The notes: generated by a model from the sequence alone, not told the origin. 64,000 bases of DNA from Pyrrhosoma nymphula (GCA_963573305.1 OY754337.1:68545094-68609093), one strand, 5' to 3'; positions 23,205 through 36,239 are shown, counted from the first letter of the stretch. Program-made: numbers and translations.

Positions 23205-23710
23205 AGAATTGCTGTGACTAAAGAAGCATTTTTTAAGGGAAGGGAATTGATGAGGGGGGTCTGAGAAGAGATGTAAAGAAAAGGCAGGTGAAAACTCTAA
23301 TATGGAGCGTTGCGCTGTATGGGTCGGAAACTTGGTCGTTGCGAAGGGAGGATGTGCGTCCCATGGAAATGGTTTGAGATGTGGGTTAGGAGAAGGATAG
23401 AGAGGGTGAGCTGGGTGGCGAGGAAGACGAACGAGGAGGTATTGGATATAGTTGAAGTGGAGAGGAGAGGAAGGTTGTGGCGGAGGTACGGATAAGGCAG
23501 AAGAGATGGATGGAGGAGGTTTTGAGAGGGGAGGGAATGTTGAAGAGGGTGATAGAGGGGAGAACACTTGGGAAGCGTGGAAGAGGAAGGAAGAGGATAG
23601 GAATTCTGGACTAAATAAGAGGAGGTAGAAGATATGAGGAATTTAAGAGGGGTCTAATGGCGGGACATCCTTAGGGAGGAAAGCGAGACAATGTTCATAA
23701 ATTCGGATGT
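23205..23710 (+). pseudogene. LINE C-terminal fragment
   Basis: In several frames the plus strand gives KGRELMRG, then SVALYGSETWSLRRED, then RRRIERVSWVARKTNEEVL, then RQKRWMEEVLRGEG and GKRGRGRKRIG. The YGSETW and RVSWVARKTNEEVL blocks, followed by a basic region, are the post-RT part of an insect LINE. Frame changes at about 23265, 23345 and 23490 show decay. The same family left shorter pieces at 31470-31635, 34738-34862 and probably 6435-6590. Confidence 0.8.
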
Positions 23711-23794
23711 AGGATGGGGACTATCCAAGAACATACCAATCAGTTGGTAGAATACTTAAATGAAATGAAGGATAAATGCTTTAAATTCTGCGCA

Positions 23795-23955
23795 GCCTCT
23801 ATGGCTGGATTGGTTTAGGCTTTCGGCACACATTCGAGGGATCTGGGTTCGAGTCCCAGTCCCGACAGTGACTTATCTACCATGAATTCCGCACATTCCT
23901 ATGTTCCTCACATTGGGTGAAGTCCGCATTAAAGTTAAACTGCATTAAATTATAT
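23795..23955 (+). mobile_element. tRNA-derived SINE
   Basis: A box TGGCTGGATTGG (23802-23813) and B box GGTTCGAGTCC (23846-23856) at tRNA-like spacing, then a body and tail ending in TTAAACTGCATTAAATTATATT-like sequence. Confidence 0.75.
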
Positions 23956-24890
23956 TAAAAAACAAACCCACCTCACAATTGTATCCGCTCATCCGAGACC
24001 CATTCAGTCCCTCGCCGGCCGTCGTTCTGTGCTATCGGGAAACCACAATCTAATCGCGCGAGAGTTATCTTTTAAGACGGAAAGGCAAAGCCTCAGAGCA
24101 GACTATGTATCACACTTTCTTCGCCGACAAGAAAGGAAATAACACATTGACTCGATTACACGCAACTTTTAGATGCCTATGCATCGATACCATTTTGGGT
24201 AGGTGAACCCTTTTCCTCGTGACTGTCTTTTCCCGGTTTGTTGCAAGTAAAAGGCATATATTCAAATATATATGTAAATGGATCCGAAAGAAAGAGATAT
24301 ATTCATCATTTTTTTATATTTTCGTGCCATAAAATAACTCAAGACTTGAAATAAAACACCCATAATCAAAGTTTCCTATATCGCAATAAATAAATAGGAA
24401 ATATGTGGCAAGCAGAAGTTCTTGACTATGTCATCTGTGGCTAGATTAAGATCACATACAGTCATGCGCCACAAAACATTAGAGCCGGGCGCAAGACTGA
24501 CAAAATTATCGTATGTGTGCAAGATCAACGTCATCATAAGTTTGTATCTTCCAATCCTTCAGTTAAGTTTTACAAACGCACCTAAACTGCAGTGTTTCAT
24601 TTTAAAAACTTGTGAGTCGTAAAACGCTAACATATCTAGTACCTAGCACAAGCATTACTTAAACCGTCATTACTACAATTTTAGATAAAAAAACTGATTG
24701 GTCGAAACTCACTAGCTTAATCAATTATATATATTCCAAGGCACATTTTCTTGAGCAAGAAACTTGAAATTCTCAAAGAAGGACCTACTGCATCCGGTAA
24801 GTAAGAAAAAATTGAAAATTCCATGAAAATGACTCGGTTTTGAGTTATTGCTGTTTTTGCTTTTAAATGTGAATTAATGGGAAAATATTA
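23955..24890. other. Unassigned stretch
   Basis: No gene or repeat family recognised. Confidence 0.35.
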
Positions 24891-24894
24891 CCTT

Positions 24895-25085
24895 CATTCG
24901 TTCGGGCTCGCTAATTTTCTGGCTTCTCATCCTGAGGATCCAGGTTCGAATTCCCGGAAGGGACGGAGATTTTTCATTATGACCCCGATCCAAACGTGGA
25001 TTCTAACGTGGAGAAAAATGCAAGTGCATCACTTCGTCCGACGGATGGAACGTTAAACGTTTGACCACTCGGCACCTTCCGTAAA
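24895..25085 (+). mobile_element. tRNA-derived SINE
   Basis: tRNA-like head with B box GGTTCGAATTCC (24943-24954) and a body containing CGTCCGACGGATGGAACG followed by GTTAAACG, the same body motif as in the 7.1 and 11.4 kb fragments. Confidence 0.7.
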
Positions 25086-25222
25086 CTATTAGGCTAATGA
25101 CGACGCCCTCTGTAGGACACCAAAATGTATCACCAAGGTGGTGCGAAATGTGCCCTCGTTAAATGCGCCACCCCAAAGAGACCATTAACCTTCGGTTCCA
25201 TTGAGGTAGACGAGATGGCGAT

Positions 25223-25275
25223 GTCGGTATTAGGGATAACGCCAGCCTTCGGCTTGAGTTATCCCTAATACCGAC
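25223..25275. repeat. Perfect 18-bp stem hairpin
   Basis: GTCGGTATTAGGGATAAC (25223-25240) pairs without mismatch with GTTATCCCTAATACCGAC (25258-25275) around a 17-base loop, which itself contains AGCC-TTC-GGCT. No flanking target duplication was seen. Confidence 0.9.
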
Positions 25276-25279
25276 CCCA

Positions 25280-28200
25280 AGGAAACTAGAATTTGAACTT
25301 GCTGTTTTTGCTGGTAAAGTTGTTCACGGATTGGCACCATCTTTTTTTTTATTTCGAGATACTTCGGAATGGCACGACTGGGTATGTGGTTTAACTGATG
25401 AAAACTAGAAAGCGAGCTTTGTTTAAGCGAATGTTTAGTATGCCACTTGGAGAGAATAATAATGACATGATTCCTTTCTTATATTGACGAGGTTTTTATC
25501 ATTTGATGACGAGTATCCCAATAACGTATTTACTTTGCAATTGATCGCTTCCCTACTTGTAAATAAAATGGTTCTCTATTTTTAACCGAAAGCTAAACTA
25601 AAATGGGTGATTCCGTTTCGTAAACAAAAAAAGATTGCTCATAAGAGATTGACGTCCAAAACATGATAAAAGCCTCCATGAAAAGAACAATGTAATTAGT
25701 AAACCATCATATGCTAGTAACAACCACGGGCAATCAAGACTTTTCTCTCGTCGCAATATGAGAGTCAATTTATTTTGGTTCGTTCACGTTGCTAGCTTGC
25801 ATTTTGGCTGTCGTTTCAACGTAAATCATTCATAGCACTGCCCCTAATTTTATATTTGCAACCGCGGGTTCATTAACGAAGGATACTTTTGGATTGAAAA
25901 ATACAGTAAATAATGTCTTACCCAGGACGGTACCTTAAATGAGATTCTCGAGAGCACATTTTGGTCACAGTCATAACAGTCCACAATAACCTGAATCATT
26001 ATCGGTAGGCCTTGCGTACACAGAAGAAAGCAGCAATCATGAATAAGCCCTCCTTATCAATAACATACTACAATGGGATAGACATAAACATTTATAAGGA
26101 CTGAAATAGCTTTGATTCCACGAGATTGCATGCGATAATTGTCGAATAAACCGTTGCCAACCAAAAGCCAAAACAGCTCTGAATATTTCAAAATTCCCTA
26201 GCCTTTTCCAATGCAATCCACGGTTTACAACACCACTTCCGGTAATATTCGTCATATAAGGAGCGATCCGTGACGTCATGTTCTGTGAGGTGAAATTACA
26301 GAATAACCCCCCAGCTAGTTGCCTTGAGATCGCTCGTGTGCCTGGCAGTTGGTTTGAAAAGATCGAGCGATGTCAGACGTTGTCGTATATGTCCGTCGTA
26401 GTGCCACTCTGAACGCATACAGTCATATCCTGCGCGGTGCTTGGATGCTTTTTCATAACGTCATTGGTTCTCAAAGAACTTCTAAATGGAATTTATAGCC
26501 ATGGCGAAACTTGGTGTAAGACGCCTGTGTGAAGCCTGACGTCAAAGAGGGGAAGGCGCGCGTGGAAGGGGTTGACAAAGGAGCTGAGGGGAGCACAGGG
26601 TGGGCAAATCTGCCAACGTAACTAGGGCGGGAAGGAGCCTTTAGTCATAGCGTCAAACGACAATGGTCGTGTTCCAATCCAGCCGTGCCTAATTGTCCCC
26701 AAATTCAGGAAGTGACGTCACAATTTCAACCTCAGGACCTACTTCACGTCCGCGAAAGGGCTGGTGCGGGCTAGTATGTACGAGAAAAGGCTTCATATCC
26801 GGCCGTACTAATTCATCACGGCGTCCGCTATGACAAGGATCGCGAACTTCATGAGAGATTGTGAGGTCAAATTTGAATGTATCGTATGTTAAAATCAGCC
26901 ATTATTAACTTTAAGAACTGCTTTTATGTTCCTGCGTGATCTAATAAACTTTCCTTTGCCATTAAAATTTTATTTCCTAGCGTTTTCACGAGATATGCCA
27001 AGCTGACGGCTGCCGTCACGTATTTGTTTGACGTGTACGTTTTTCGACGACATGTACGTAAAAGCGCTAGTAGTCCGTCCCACTCCGAAAGTGTTGCCCA
27101 GGCTTTTACTGAACGTAATACATGGTATATACTAAGGTGGTATACCTAAATTGGAACTCAACCCATGTCTATGATTCAGGCAAGATTGCAAAAACATACG
27201 TCGATAGTGTTCGCCCAACTGTTAGAAGAAGGTCAATTACACTATCGACACTAATTGAAAGCATTTTAGTCGTTGTGAATGACGGTTAAAGCGTTTTGAA
27301 GCAGGCAACGAAAGTTTGCGACCTTGCGAACTCTGGTAGTAAAACGCACAGCTGTCTTATCCTGTATGGACCTAGTTTGTTCAAACGCCCTTCCACAAAA
27401 AATAATCTTAAGAGCAACTGCCACCATGCTTTACTATTACTGAACAACCTTTCTTCGGGGCTATTTCTTTTGGTTGTATGCGTTTGAGAGTATATCGTCA
27501 AGCCAAAGTTCTATCTATGAAGTATTAAGTTTCTGTGTTCCAAAGCATCGTCATTAGTGCTGATTGAGGTGTTTTGTATTTTATTCGAGACAGTGGTGAT
27601 TTTGCATTTGTGTTTAGACTTTTACCCACTATTACTATCGCCTCGTCTAGCATGAAATGCCTCGTATGATTTTGCTTTCTAAATGAATTTCGTAGTATTC
27701 ATAAATTAATAGTACTAGTAATACTAATCAGTAGTAGTATCCTGAACCGTGTACCGCATGTAAGAATGTTCGCCAACGTAGCACTCTCCAAGTTTCTGGT
27801 TTGGCCGTGCAGAATGCTCCTGACTGTTTTTTGGACTACCACTGGAGGCCGGGGGAGCGTGTAAAACTTGATATTGACCTGGGACGAGTATTGCATGCCT
27901 AGTGTGGAATCACCCAGTGCCACATACCCTGGAGGTGACTTGCACGGTATTTCGTAGATGTATATGTAGACCTGATGCCCGATTTTGTCCGAAACTAGAT
28001 ATGCAGGCCCGGACTTGGAGACACAGGTCCTCTAGGCATTTACCAGAGTCTGGGATCCACTTACGGTAATTTAACAGAAAACAAACTTTATTATTAATAT
28101 TTTAATGTAATGTACTTTGCCTAGACTAACTTACTGCATTTTCTATTTATCTCGGAAAATGTACATGTCCTGTGTCCTCAATGTGTATTAATTCGTCCCC

Positions 28201-28980
28201 TAGCTGGGGTCCCTTCCGAGGTTAATGCCCTCTGTAGTTAGTTTGCGCGGGCAGATGTTCTCCGCTGCGTACATAGAGTACTGTTTCGCATGCAATCCCT
28301 GCATCACACACTCGATCTATGCCTTGCAGAGCACTCTAAAATAGTATCTGTAAAACCTTTGTAAAAAACCCAGTGCAAAGGAACACAAACAGCATTTCAC
28401 TCAGCATGAATCCGAATCAATAAAATTATGTCAAAGATGCACAAGTCGCAAACGTGGTAGACCATGTAGACTAAAGTGCTTCCGATTCTATAGCTATGTA
28501 ACGCAAAGGAAACAAAAAACGAGATAATTCTACGATAAAGTAGTCACATTGCTCACTGATTTGCAGTCACTCGTTCCAGGCGGTAGGGTGAAGCCATCGC
28601 TTGCAAAACCTAAGTAGATTTTCTCCACAATAGGAGTGGATATGTTAGTAATATATCACTTGCTGAATCACAATTCGTAAAAGGCTTTCGGCGTGGTATT
28701 CTTTTGTTTTTTTTTTGTTATTGGTTTTTGAGGCTGCATTTTTAGAGACTACTCGCTCGGATACTTTACATGAAACTTGCTTACTTGAAAATTTCAGATC
28801 ACGCGGGTGATATGCAGTGCATTATTTTAACCCCGTACTGTATCTCTAAAGCTGATAGAAGAGACAAAAATATATTTACACTTCCGAACTAATTGGTACA
28901 AATATTCCTTCAACCCACGCCACATAAGTGACTACAACAAAAATAGTTCTAGGCGCTAAAGCACTCCCTTAAACCGCAAT
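25280..28980. other. Unassigned stretch
   Basis: No gene, RNA gene or repeat family recognised in this 3.7-kb stretch; open frames are short and unremarkable. Confidence 0.35.
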
Positions 28981-29100
28981 TCACTTCCGTTGTTAACCTT
29001 TCCCAATTCCTTTTTCCCATCCCCTCCCTTTTTAATTCCTGGTGTCCTAACACCCCCTGCCACATGCCCCTAAGGCGGCTCGCAGGGCTAGTAGTAGATG
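28980..29100 (+). mobile_element. LINE 3'-tail fragment
   Basis: GTGTCCTAACACCCCCTGCC followed by a CCTAAGGCGGCTCGCAGGG-type block recurs, diverged, at 46075-46205 (GTGTCCTAACACCCTCTGCC). Probably the 3' end of a LINE family. Confidence 0.45.
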
Positions 29101-31380
29101 ACGATGTCACGTTCATTATATAAATGCTAAGGAAAAGGTCGCCAACTAAAGAGACATTTTAATTCATACAATCAAAGCAACCATTATACTTAGGAGTTTG
29201 TGGTTTCCTGCGTAACTTTATGGAGCTTGCTATTCATTTTGAATAAACTTACTATTAAACTCATTTTGAATAAACTACTAAGGAATTATTTAACTGGCTG
29301 GCGATCCGTTCCATTGACGCAGCACAGAACAGTAAATGTGCCCTCAAAGATACGATTTAGTTCATAGGAACTATTGCCCCCATTTTCTACAGACATCTGA
29401 TCCACTCCGCAGGAATATTATTTCCTGCTCCAACAGCATTCTTCTCCGTAAGTGCCTTGTTATCTCGCCATGTTAAATTCCCGGGAAACACTAATCCTCG
29501 TTATCTCACCATATGGAACTCCTGGGAAATAGAAATCCTCATTCACGCCATACTCCCTGCCAATATATCTTAACGTGCTGCATTTATATCTTTCTCATTA
29601 TACTCTTCCGCGAATTCTCAACATTTACCACTATATCTTTGGGTTCGATAACTACATTCCCTGTCTCGTTTCTCCTACATTAGGTTCCGCTCGTGCACTC
29701 TAATGTCCTTAAGCAATACATTTTTTGTATTTGGCATCCGATCATGTCCATGACAAAGAGGACAAAACTGATAAATAGAAAAATAAAATGAAAAGTAGCA
29801 GCGATTCTGTTTTTGAGGAACAAAAACTTGGTAGAATATTGGTGGCAATATATAACATCGTGAAAACCACGGTAATATTCTCTATATAGTACCCACGAAA
29901 ATTATTTCATCTTCATTTAGTTATGTTCTTTTTTTGTTTGTTTCGAGGGTTAGATAGTATCGCACTCTTGTAGCAGCTCCTTTTTACAGTAGCTGCAACT
30001 GTAGCGCGCAACATATTTTTAGAAGTGGCTATCAAAGTATCCGCAATTCTTCCGCATCAGTGTTCCCTTATCATCCTGCCTGCGAAAAATTCTGCGTCCC
30101 TCGGAATAACTTGTCTTCGTCGAATTCTTCTGTTTCTCAAAACTTGTTATCCATCCAAAATATTCGCAGTTTTCCCTGAAGGATAGAATATCTAGTGTCT
30201 TCCTCACACGAGAGGATATTTTGTAATTAGTGCATACATAGTACCCTGCATTGACGGACGTCATACAGAATCAAATCCTCAGACCAACGCACAGAGAGGC
30301 GATCAACAATGACGGCTGTCCGTGTCAAAATTACAGATATTCATCTCTAAAACTTGTATTTACGTATTGAACTGCTTCAGGGAAATAAAACATGCATCAA
30401 TTTAAAGCCTGTTTTATTTTACCCTACGCATGAGGCATGAGCATTTTCCCCAATAAGTTAAAGGTATTCTTAAAATGACAAGATTGAAAAAAGAGCCCGG
30501 CTTTTGGGATCGGCGGGAGAAGGTGCAACTTTGAAAAATGTAAGGTCAAAATTACTCGTTATTTTACTGTTTCCTATTCACGATATGTGTATCATATCAC
30601 CAACAATAAATGTTGTAAGTTTTATCATCATAATACAATTAGTTTGCTAGTTATCAAACAATTAATGTAACAAAGTTACCTCCGAAAACAAAACGCCCTG
30701 AGGAATTAACTGACACCTAGAGCAGAAAGTTCACGTTATTAATTTGTTAATAGGATCACCTAAGTTCATCTAGGAGTATATGTGATATTTATGAAATTTT
30801 CTCTGATAAAATTTAATTACAATCCAACAATTTAAACTTCAAGAGTGTAAGCAAAACTACAGCTCAGTAGTTAGAGAAATGAATCAAACCTTTTACTATT
30901 TATAAATAAAAGTAATGCGACAAAACTATGAAGATTAATGTTTAGAAAACCAATATAATGACTCGCGGAATAAATCAAGAAGACAAAATCACCGTCAAAC
31001 GCGGACAACAAACACAGAATATTGCGATGTGGGAAGCAGGATCACCAGCGGTGGAAGCAAGAAAGATATTGAGAGCATAATACGTAAAACGCCGAGGCAT
31101 TCAGCCTAAGAACGAGTCTGCTAACAGCCAGTAACATAAGTATGGAAGCACTTCACGAAAACGTATGTCTGGAAGTATGGAGTACGAAACGAAAAGTCTG
31201 GAAGTATGGAGCATACTTTTATGAAAGTGAAGCCTTAACAACAAAAACTTGCAGATCAAAAGATATTAAAATAAATGGAGATGTGGTGTTGCCGAAGAAC
31301 GATGAAGATCAAATGGACAAAGAGAATCACCAACGAAGAAGTCCTTCGAATTTTTGTAGAAAAAAGAAGTAGGTAGGGTT
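29100..31380. other. Unassigned stretch
   Basis: No gene or repeat family recognised. Confidence 0.35.
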
Positions 31381-31423
31381 GGTTCTCTTCGAAAATGCTT
31401 TTATAGTGAGCAATTCTGCATCT

Positions 31424-31515
31424 GATGTCCCTACCACTAAACCCATTCTCCTCCAAAATACGTATCTGGGTAGTATTTTGGAGGAGAATGGGTTAAGTGG
31501 TAGGAACATCAGAAG
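31424..31515. repeat. Foldback formed by two LINE fragments
   Basis: CCCATTCTCCTCCAAAATAC on the left is the reverse complement of GTATTTTGGAGGAGAATGGG on the right, with further pairing outward (CATCTGATGTCCCTACCACT against AGTGGTAGGAACATCAGAAG) around a ~10-base loop. The right arm continues into the LINE fragment, so one LINE piece was duplicated head to head. Confidence 0.8.
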
Positions 31516-31635
31516 GGAATTGATGAGGGGTGTCTGAGATGAGACGTAAAGAAAAGGCTGGTGAAAACTTTCATATGGAGCGTGGCGCTATATGGGTCGG
31601 AAACTTGGTCATTGCGAAAGGAGGATGCACGTAGC
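31470..31635 (+). pseudogene. LINE C-terminal fragment
   Basis: Matches 23230-23345: GGGAATTGATGAGGGG, GTAAAGAAAAGGC and TGGGTCGGAAACTTGGTC appear in the same order. It is preceded by LEENGLSGRN-like coding. Confidence 0.75.
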
Positions 31636-31639
31636 GGTA

Positions 31640-32020
31640 ATGCAAATTACAAAATGGCAAACTGCAGGCTTCACTAAATGGAATTCCTTCATGATGAAGG
31701 TGAAAGAAAACACTGCAATTTCACAGTAAGCTTAATTTCTTCCACCCTATGGTGATGCGCAGAATAGAAACTTGGACGCGATGGTTTAAATATAATATGT
31801 CTAGTGGAGTTCAACAGAGTTGTACCCTCAGAGGCATGGCAAAACGTAAATTTTAAAATGTCAATACATCGATCTATAGATCGCTTGAATCTTTGTTAGC
31901 GTTGTAATAACCGCGGTCAAGATCATTGTTTCGAAATAATCACTCATGGGCAGGACAGAAGTGTACCATCTTCAGCCTGCAGGCCGATTTGTCACGCGGC
32001 GGCATCCAGGAAACGGTGCT
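31640..32020. other. Unassigned stretch
   Basis: No gene or repeat family recognised. Confidence 0.35.
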
Positions 32021-32028
32021 CACTTCTA

Positions 32029-34040
32029 GGGTGCGTTCCGAATCACGCATGCTGCGCATCAAGTTGGAGCGCTGAAGCTGCCGTTCCGAATTGCTGACGA
32101 GCTTTGAAGCGCTTGATGCATGTGCGCGAATCGGAACGGTCTTGATGCGAAGATGGCGCCAAAATAGTCATTTTCAAATGTGAGTGAGGTAGAAGCGGGT
32201 GGAGGACTGACTGATCTGCGGTATAGCATGCGATTATCCGTGCCCTTGATTAAAATGTCTCTCTGGTGAATTTTTAAAAGCGTAGATACATATTGAAATC
32301 ACGATAAAACGGAAAATATTAGTATGTATGTAAAAGAACGTGTGTACATGTACAACTAATATGCTTCACATGCAAGAACGTTGCATACATTGATGTTTTT
32401 ATTATTAAACATTTTCCCGGATTATAATTATGAAATTCAAACAACTTACATATCTCAGGTAAAAATCTGAAATTTCCTAGTCCACTCTCCTGAAACTCTC
32501 TTGCCCTCTCCACTGACATTCGTGCAATGCAACTGCAATGTTACTGAGAATAAACAACATTTTTTCCAATTCCCTCACGTTGCAATCAAGACGTAGTAAC
32601 TGACTTGCGAAAATGCTGAAAGCAGAAAACTTCTGTACCAATAAACACAGAATTATATATGTATAACGGAAATTAATTACGCAAAGCTGTCAGTGAAGTG
32701 TTTATTGGCTGAATTAAAGTCTCTCCGATTCATTTGCAAGTTTCCCATTTTTGCCAACATTTCGAGCGAAGGATAAACCACGGGCGAAACATACCGGGTA
32801 CATACTTATTAAAATTCGTTGGCAATTATAATAATGGAACTTGGTTATGAACCACATATAAAAAATAATTTCCTTTGTACCTACTAAAAAGTGATAGCCT
32901 AGTGCTTTTGAAGGCTGATTTTAATTCAGTGTAAATTTCACCCATAGCTGTACGATAATGGACAGTGATGGGAAGTAATTGATTGCAAGTATCCGAGTAA
33001 TGGTAACGATTACATCTGATTTACTTTTACTACCAATCGTTACTTTTCTCCAATTGTAATTTTACTCGTACTTTACTCCAGGAGAAATCGTTACATTTTT
33101 GTAATCGTTATAACTCTCGAGGTAATTTTTAATCGGCGTGTAATTAGTCTTTGATAATGTGGATTACTCTGGTTTTTTTATTGTTTTAGACGGCATGACC
33201 AGTTGTTCACAATAGGTTTTTCTGACTAAATGTTTCAACCCCTATCCATTCAGCTTATTCTGAAGCCGGATCTCTACTAGAAACATTTTCCGCGTAATAT
33301 GTTTCAAGATTTACGAAAGCTTTATCGCAACCAAACTTCTAAATATCGAGTGTCGCTGCCGATATACCGGCTAGTATACCGATACCGATTGTGAACCGAA
33401 ACTGAATAACTTCATTATTATCAACTAAATTATTAAATCGCTTTGGAGCGTTTTGCCCGATATATCAGTTGTCACACCGATATGTCTTCCCGGTATTTTA
33501 AAAATACGCAAAATATAATTCACTGGAAAAATAAATTCAATTCCGATTTTATCGGTTATTTTATGCAAAATTACAGCTGTTGGTCACCTCACACTATTTG
33601 AAGCTCCGAGAATTATTATACTGATATATTTTAACACTTTGATATGACTCATTGATAAAATCAACAAAAAATATGACAGGAAACGGAACTTTAAAAGAAC
33701 ATTACCTCATACATTATTTTAAAATCTTGAAAAAGTCATGAGTTTAGCCATCTTATGACATTTTGATTTTAAAATTATTGGAAAAATTAATTTAATTGAA
33801 TTTTTCATTGATTAAAATTGGATAGCCGTCCACCACCGGTCACTTTCAACCAAATATGATTTCAACTTTCGCGGGCTACGGGGTTTACGCATCAACTGCA
33901 TCAGAAATTTCTGATGCCTTGATGCGCGCTTCAGTTTGCCGGAAATGCTCGTTCCGGGGCCGCTTTGAAGCGCTCCAAAGCGCGATTCGGAACGACCCGA
34001 AGCGCCTTGATGCGCAGCATGCGTGATTCGGAACGCACCC
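32029..34040. mobile_element. 2.0-kb non-autonomous DNA transposon with long inverted termini
   Basis: The left end starts GGGTGCGTTCCGAATCACGC, and the right end carries its exact complement ending at 34040. Identity continues through the ATGCTGCGCATCAAG block, so the perfect part exceeds 30 bases. It is flanked by CTA on both sides (32026-32028 and 34041-34043). The subterminal regions repeat GAAGCGC and TTCCGAAT motifs. No transposase-like frame is visible; the interior is AT-rich and contains a second repeat-like zone (32960-33140). The 3-bp duplication suggests a PIF/Harbinger-related element, but the superfamily is uncertain. Confidence 0.8.
32960..33140. repeat. GTAAT/GATTAC-rich nested segment
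   Basis: Begins CAGTGATGGGAAGTAATTGA and repeats CGTTAC/GTAACG and CTCGTACTTTACTC-type motifs, the style of a hAT terminal region. It lies inside the 32029-34040 element; no second end was found. Confidence 0.35.
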
Positions 34041-34239
34041 CTAGTAAAATCGAACGACAAAGGTCGCAAACTCACACATACTGACCAGAGCGGTTTTAAA
34101 GAACACCTCCTTGATACTGACCGATAGACCAAAAGGGAAACAGAAGATCTATTTTCGTAATACTATGTCTGCCGTTCCAATTATTATCGTGACGATTTGC
34201 AAGCAACCGTCACTTATCCTCTGCCCGAATTTTTATTAT

Positions 34240-34374
34240 TTTTCAGCGAATTCCCGACGTTTTCCAGAATTTTTCCCGAAATTATTAAATTCCCGACGTT
34301 TTCCAGAATTTTTCCCGAAATTATTAAATTCCCGACTTTTCCCCGGATTCCCGACTGGTAGACACCCTGGTAAT
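34240..34374 (-). mobile_element. hAT-like end with 42-bp tandem repeat
   Basis: AATTCCCGACGTTTTCCAGA plus the following bases occur twice at a 42-base period (about 34250-34291 and 34292-34333). The segment then ends in GGTAGACACCCTGG, whose complement CCAGGGTGTCTACC resembles a hAT terminus. The opposite end was not found. Confidence 0.5.
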
Positions 34375-34424
34375 TTCTTGTATGTGCCATTCCATGATCA
34401 GTTGACTTAACTTGCTCAATAAAT

Positions 34425-34449
34425 GTGTGGTGTTCAGTGAACACCACAC
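34425..34449. repeat. 25-bp hairpin
   Basis: GTGTGGTGTTC and GAACACCACAC are perfect complements around AGT. Confidence 0.9.
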
Positions 34450-34535
34450 TGTTCACCATGAAACAGCCATTAATTTAAGCTACCAGAAATAATAGGTGAA
34501 AAGAGCCCCCCCCCCCCATTTGGCTGCCTGTTCGT

Positions 34536-34735
34536 TGAAAAGATTTCTAAATCTAGATTAAATCCAAGAAAAATCCCAGATTAAATCTCAAAAAAATCTA
34601 CATAAAATCTAGATTAAATACGTCATGTAGCGGACATATCACCTACTTCAAGCTAGATTTTCTAGATTACAAGCTAGATTTGGATACAATGTTGGCAAGT
34701 ATCAATGTTAAATCTGGATTTAATCTTTTCCTGGT
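34536..34735. repeat. TCTAGATT-rich foldback (MITE-like)
   Basis: AAATCTAGATTAAATC motifs recur many times. The left edge (AAAAGATTTCTAAATC) is roughly the complement of the right edge (GGATTTAATCTTTT). Probably a degenerate MITE. Confidence 0.45.
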
Positions 34736-34737
34736 TT

Positions 34738-34862
34738 GTAGGGATGTTGAAGAGTGGATGTAGTGAGAATGTTTGATGAGCATGGGAGAGGAAGGAGAAT
34801 AGAATTCTTGGGCATTATGAAGGAAGGAAAAATACACGAAGAGTTTAAAAGATATTTAATAT
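34738..34862 (+). pseudogene. LINE C-terminal fragment
   Basis: GGGATGTTGAAGAG, GGGAGAGGAAGGAGAATAGA and GAAGAGTTTAAAAG follow the order seen in the 23.5-23.65 kb LINE fragment. Confidence 0.6.
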
Positions 34863-35364
34863 TGGAAAATGGATAGCTTCGCGTAAGAAGTCACCCCACG
34901 GTCGACTCGGCAGGGCTGTATGTGGACTAACCATGCATTGGGTAGAACATCTTGATAGATGGAATCCACTTTTTAGCAGGATCGAACTTGGAGAAGGCAT
35001 TGAATCAAGTCGGGGCTGAGTTTTGGCAACTTTACAAAAACAAACAATATATATGTTTTGATCATATAACATAATTCGATTTTTTTAAATACAAAAGGAG
35101 ACTTAGAAATTAAATGCGCAAGTACCGATTTCTCTTTTTTTTCACATTATAATTACAGTAAGGGCCCCCCCTCCGAGGTTAGGTGACTACCAGGTTTGCC
35201 TAGACAGAAGCAGAATCAATGAAAAAATGAAAATTTTCAGTGGCGGAAGCGCACGACGGGAAACAAAAAAAATATTGACCCATTGACGTCAGCTAAGTCC
35301 GACGTCAACTCATTCCTTCCGGTCGCAACTGCGGTGCGACATTTGCGAAAGTGGCGTTGGCTTT

Positions 35365-35490
35365 GCTCACGTCACGTTAGCAGACGAAGAAGCCCTCATC
35401 TGCTCACCAGAGATTGCGGGTTCGAATCCCATATAGGTGGTTTTTCACCGTCCCGGGCAGCATCTACATACATTTAATTGGCCGTGACTG
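35365..35490 (+). mobile_element. tRNA-like SINE head
   Basis: B box GGGTTCGAATCCC (35418-35430) preceded by a weak A-box region. Confidence 0.5.
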
Positions 35491-36239
35491 GCGGAAGCTG
35501 AGTTCAATGAGCAAATAATGATTATGATATAAATCCACATGGAGGATACAAGGAATTTAAAAAATTACATTTTAGATCTCACGCAGAAATAAAAATGACA
35601 GATAAAAGGATTCGATATGTGATGACACGTTGATCTCATATAAAAATGGAAGCAAGTTTCCTTGTGGTATGGTACGGCGGCGCAGGGATACCCTTAAAAA
35701 ATGAGGCGTTTGGGACGCACAGATATCAAAAGAAACGAAACTGTGTGTAGTTATTATATTTTCACAATTATTATAAAATAAATTTATTGCTCACAGTAAA
35801 TTTTATAAAATCACAAAAAAACCTTCGGTCGCGAAGGGGTTAACAGCGTACGGATTCGTATGCTGTTTTCATAAGCAATATACGCGGAAGAAGGACTCGG
35901 AAAATGCAGTGTTCCTGTTTGGTTCTTAACTTCGCTCCTTGGTTCCGATTCTCGGTTCCCAGTTATGATAGTGAATTTTACACTTGCTTTGCTCAAATGT
36001 ACGTGGCAAGATAAGCTTTTTTTGTTCGATAACCATGCTGATGTACAATAACATATCCACGTAATTCTACCATAATATATCAATATAATAAAATGAGCAG
36101 CAATATGAGACTTAAAAATATGCCATATTTGCTAAAGATAAATAGAGAATCATTGCACAATCATATCAAGTAATTTTCCAATCATTACGAATGGACAAAT
36201 GATGTGGTACGCAGTCACGTGCACGGGTGCAAAGATGTA

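Noticed and set aside
25230..25240. TAGGGATAAC as a homing-endonuclease (I-SceI) site
   Set aside because: Only the first ten bases match; the rest of the 18-base site is absent.
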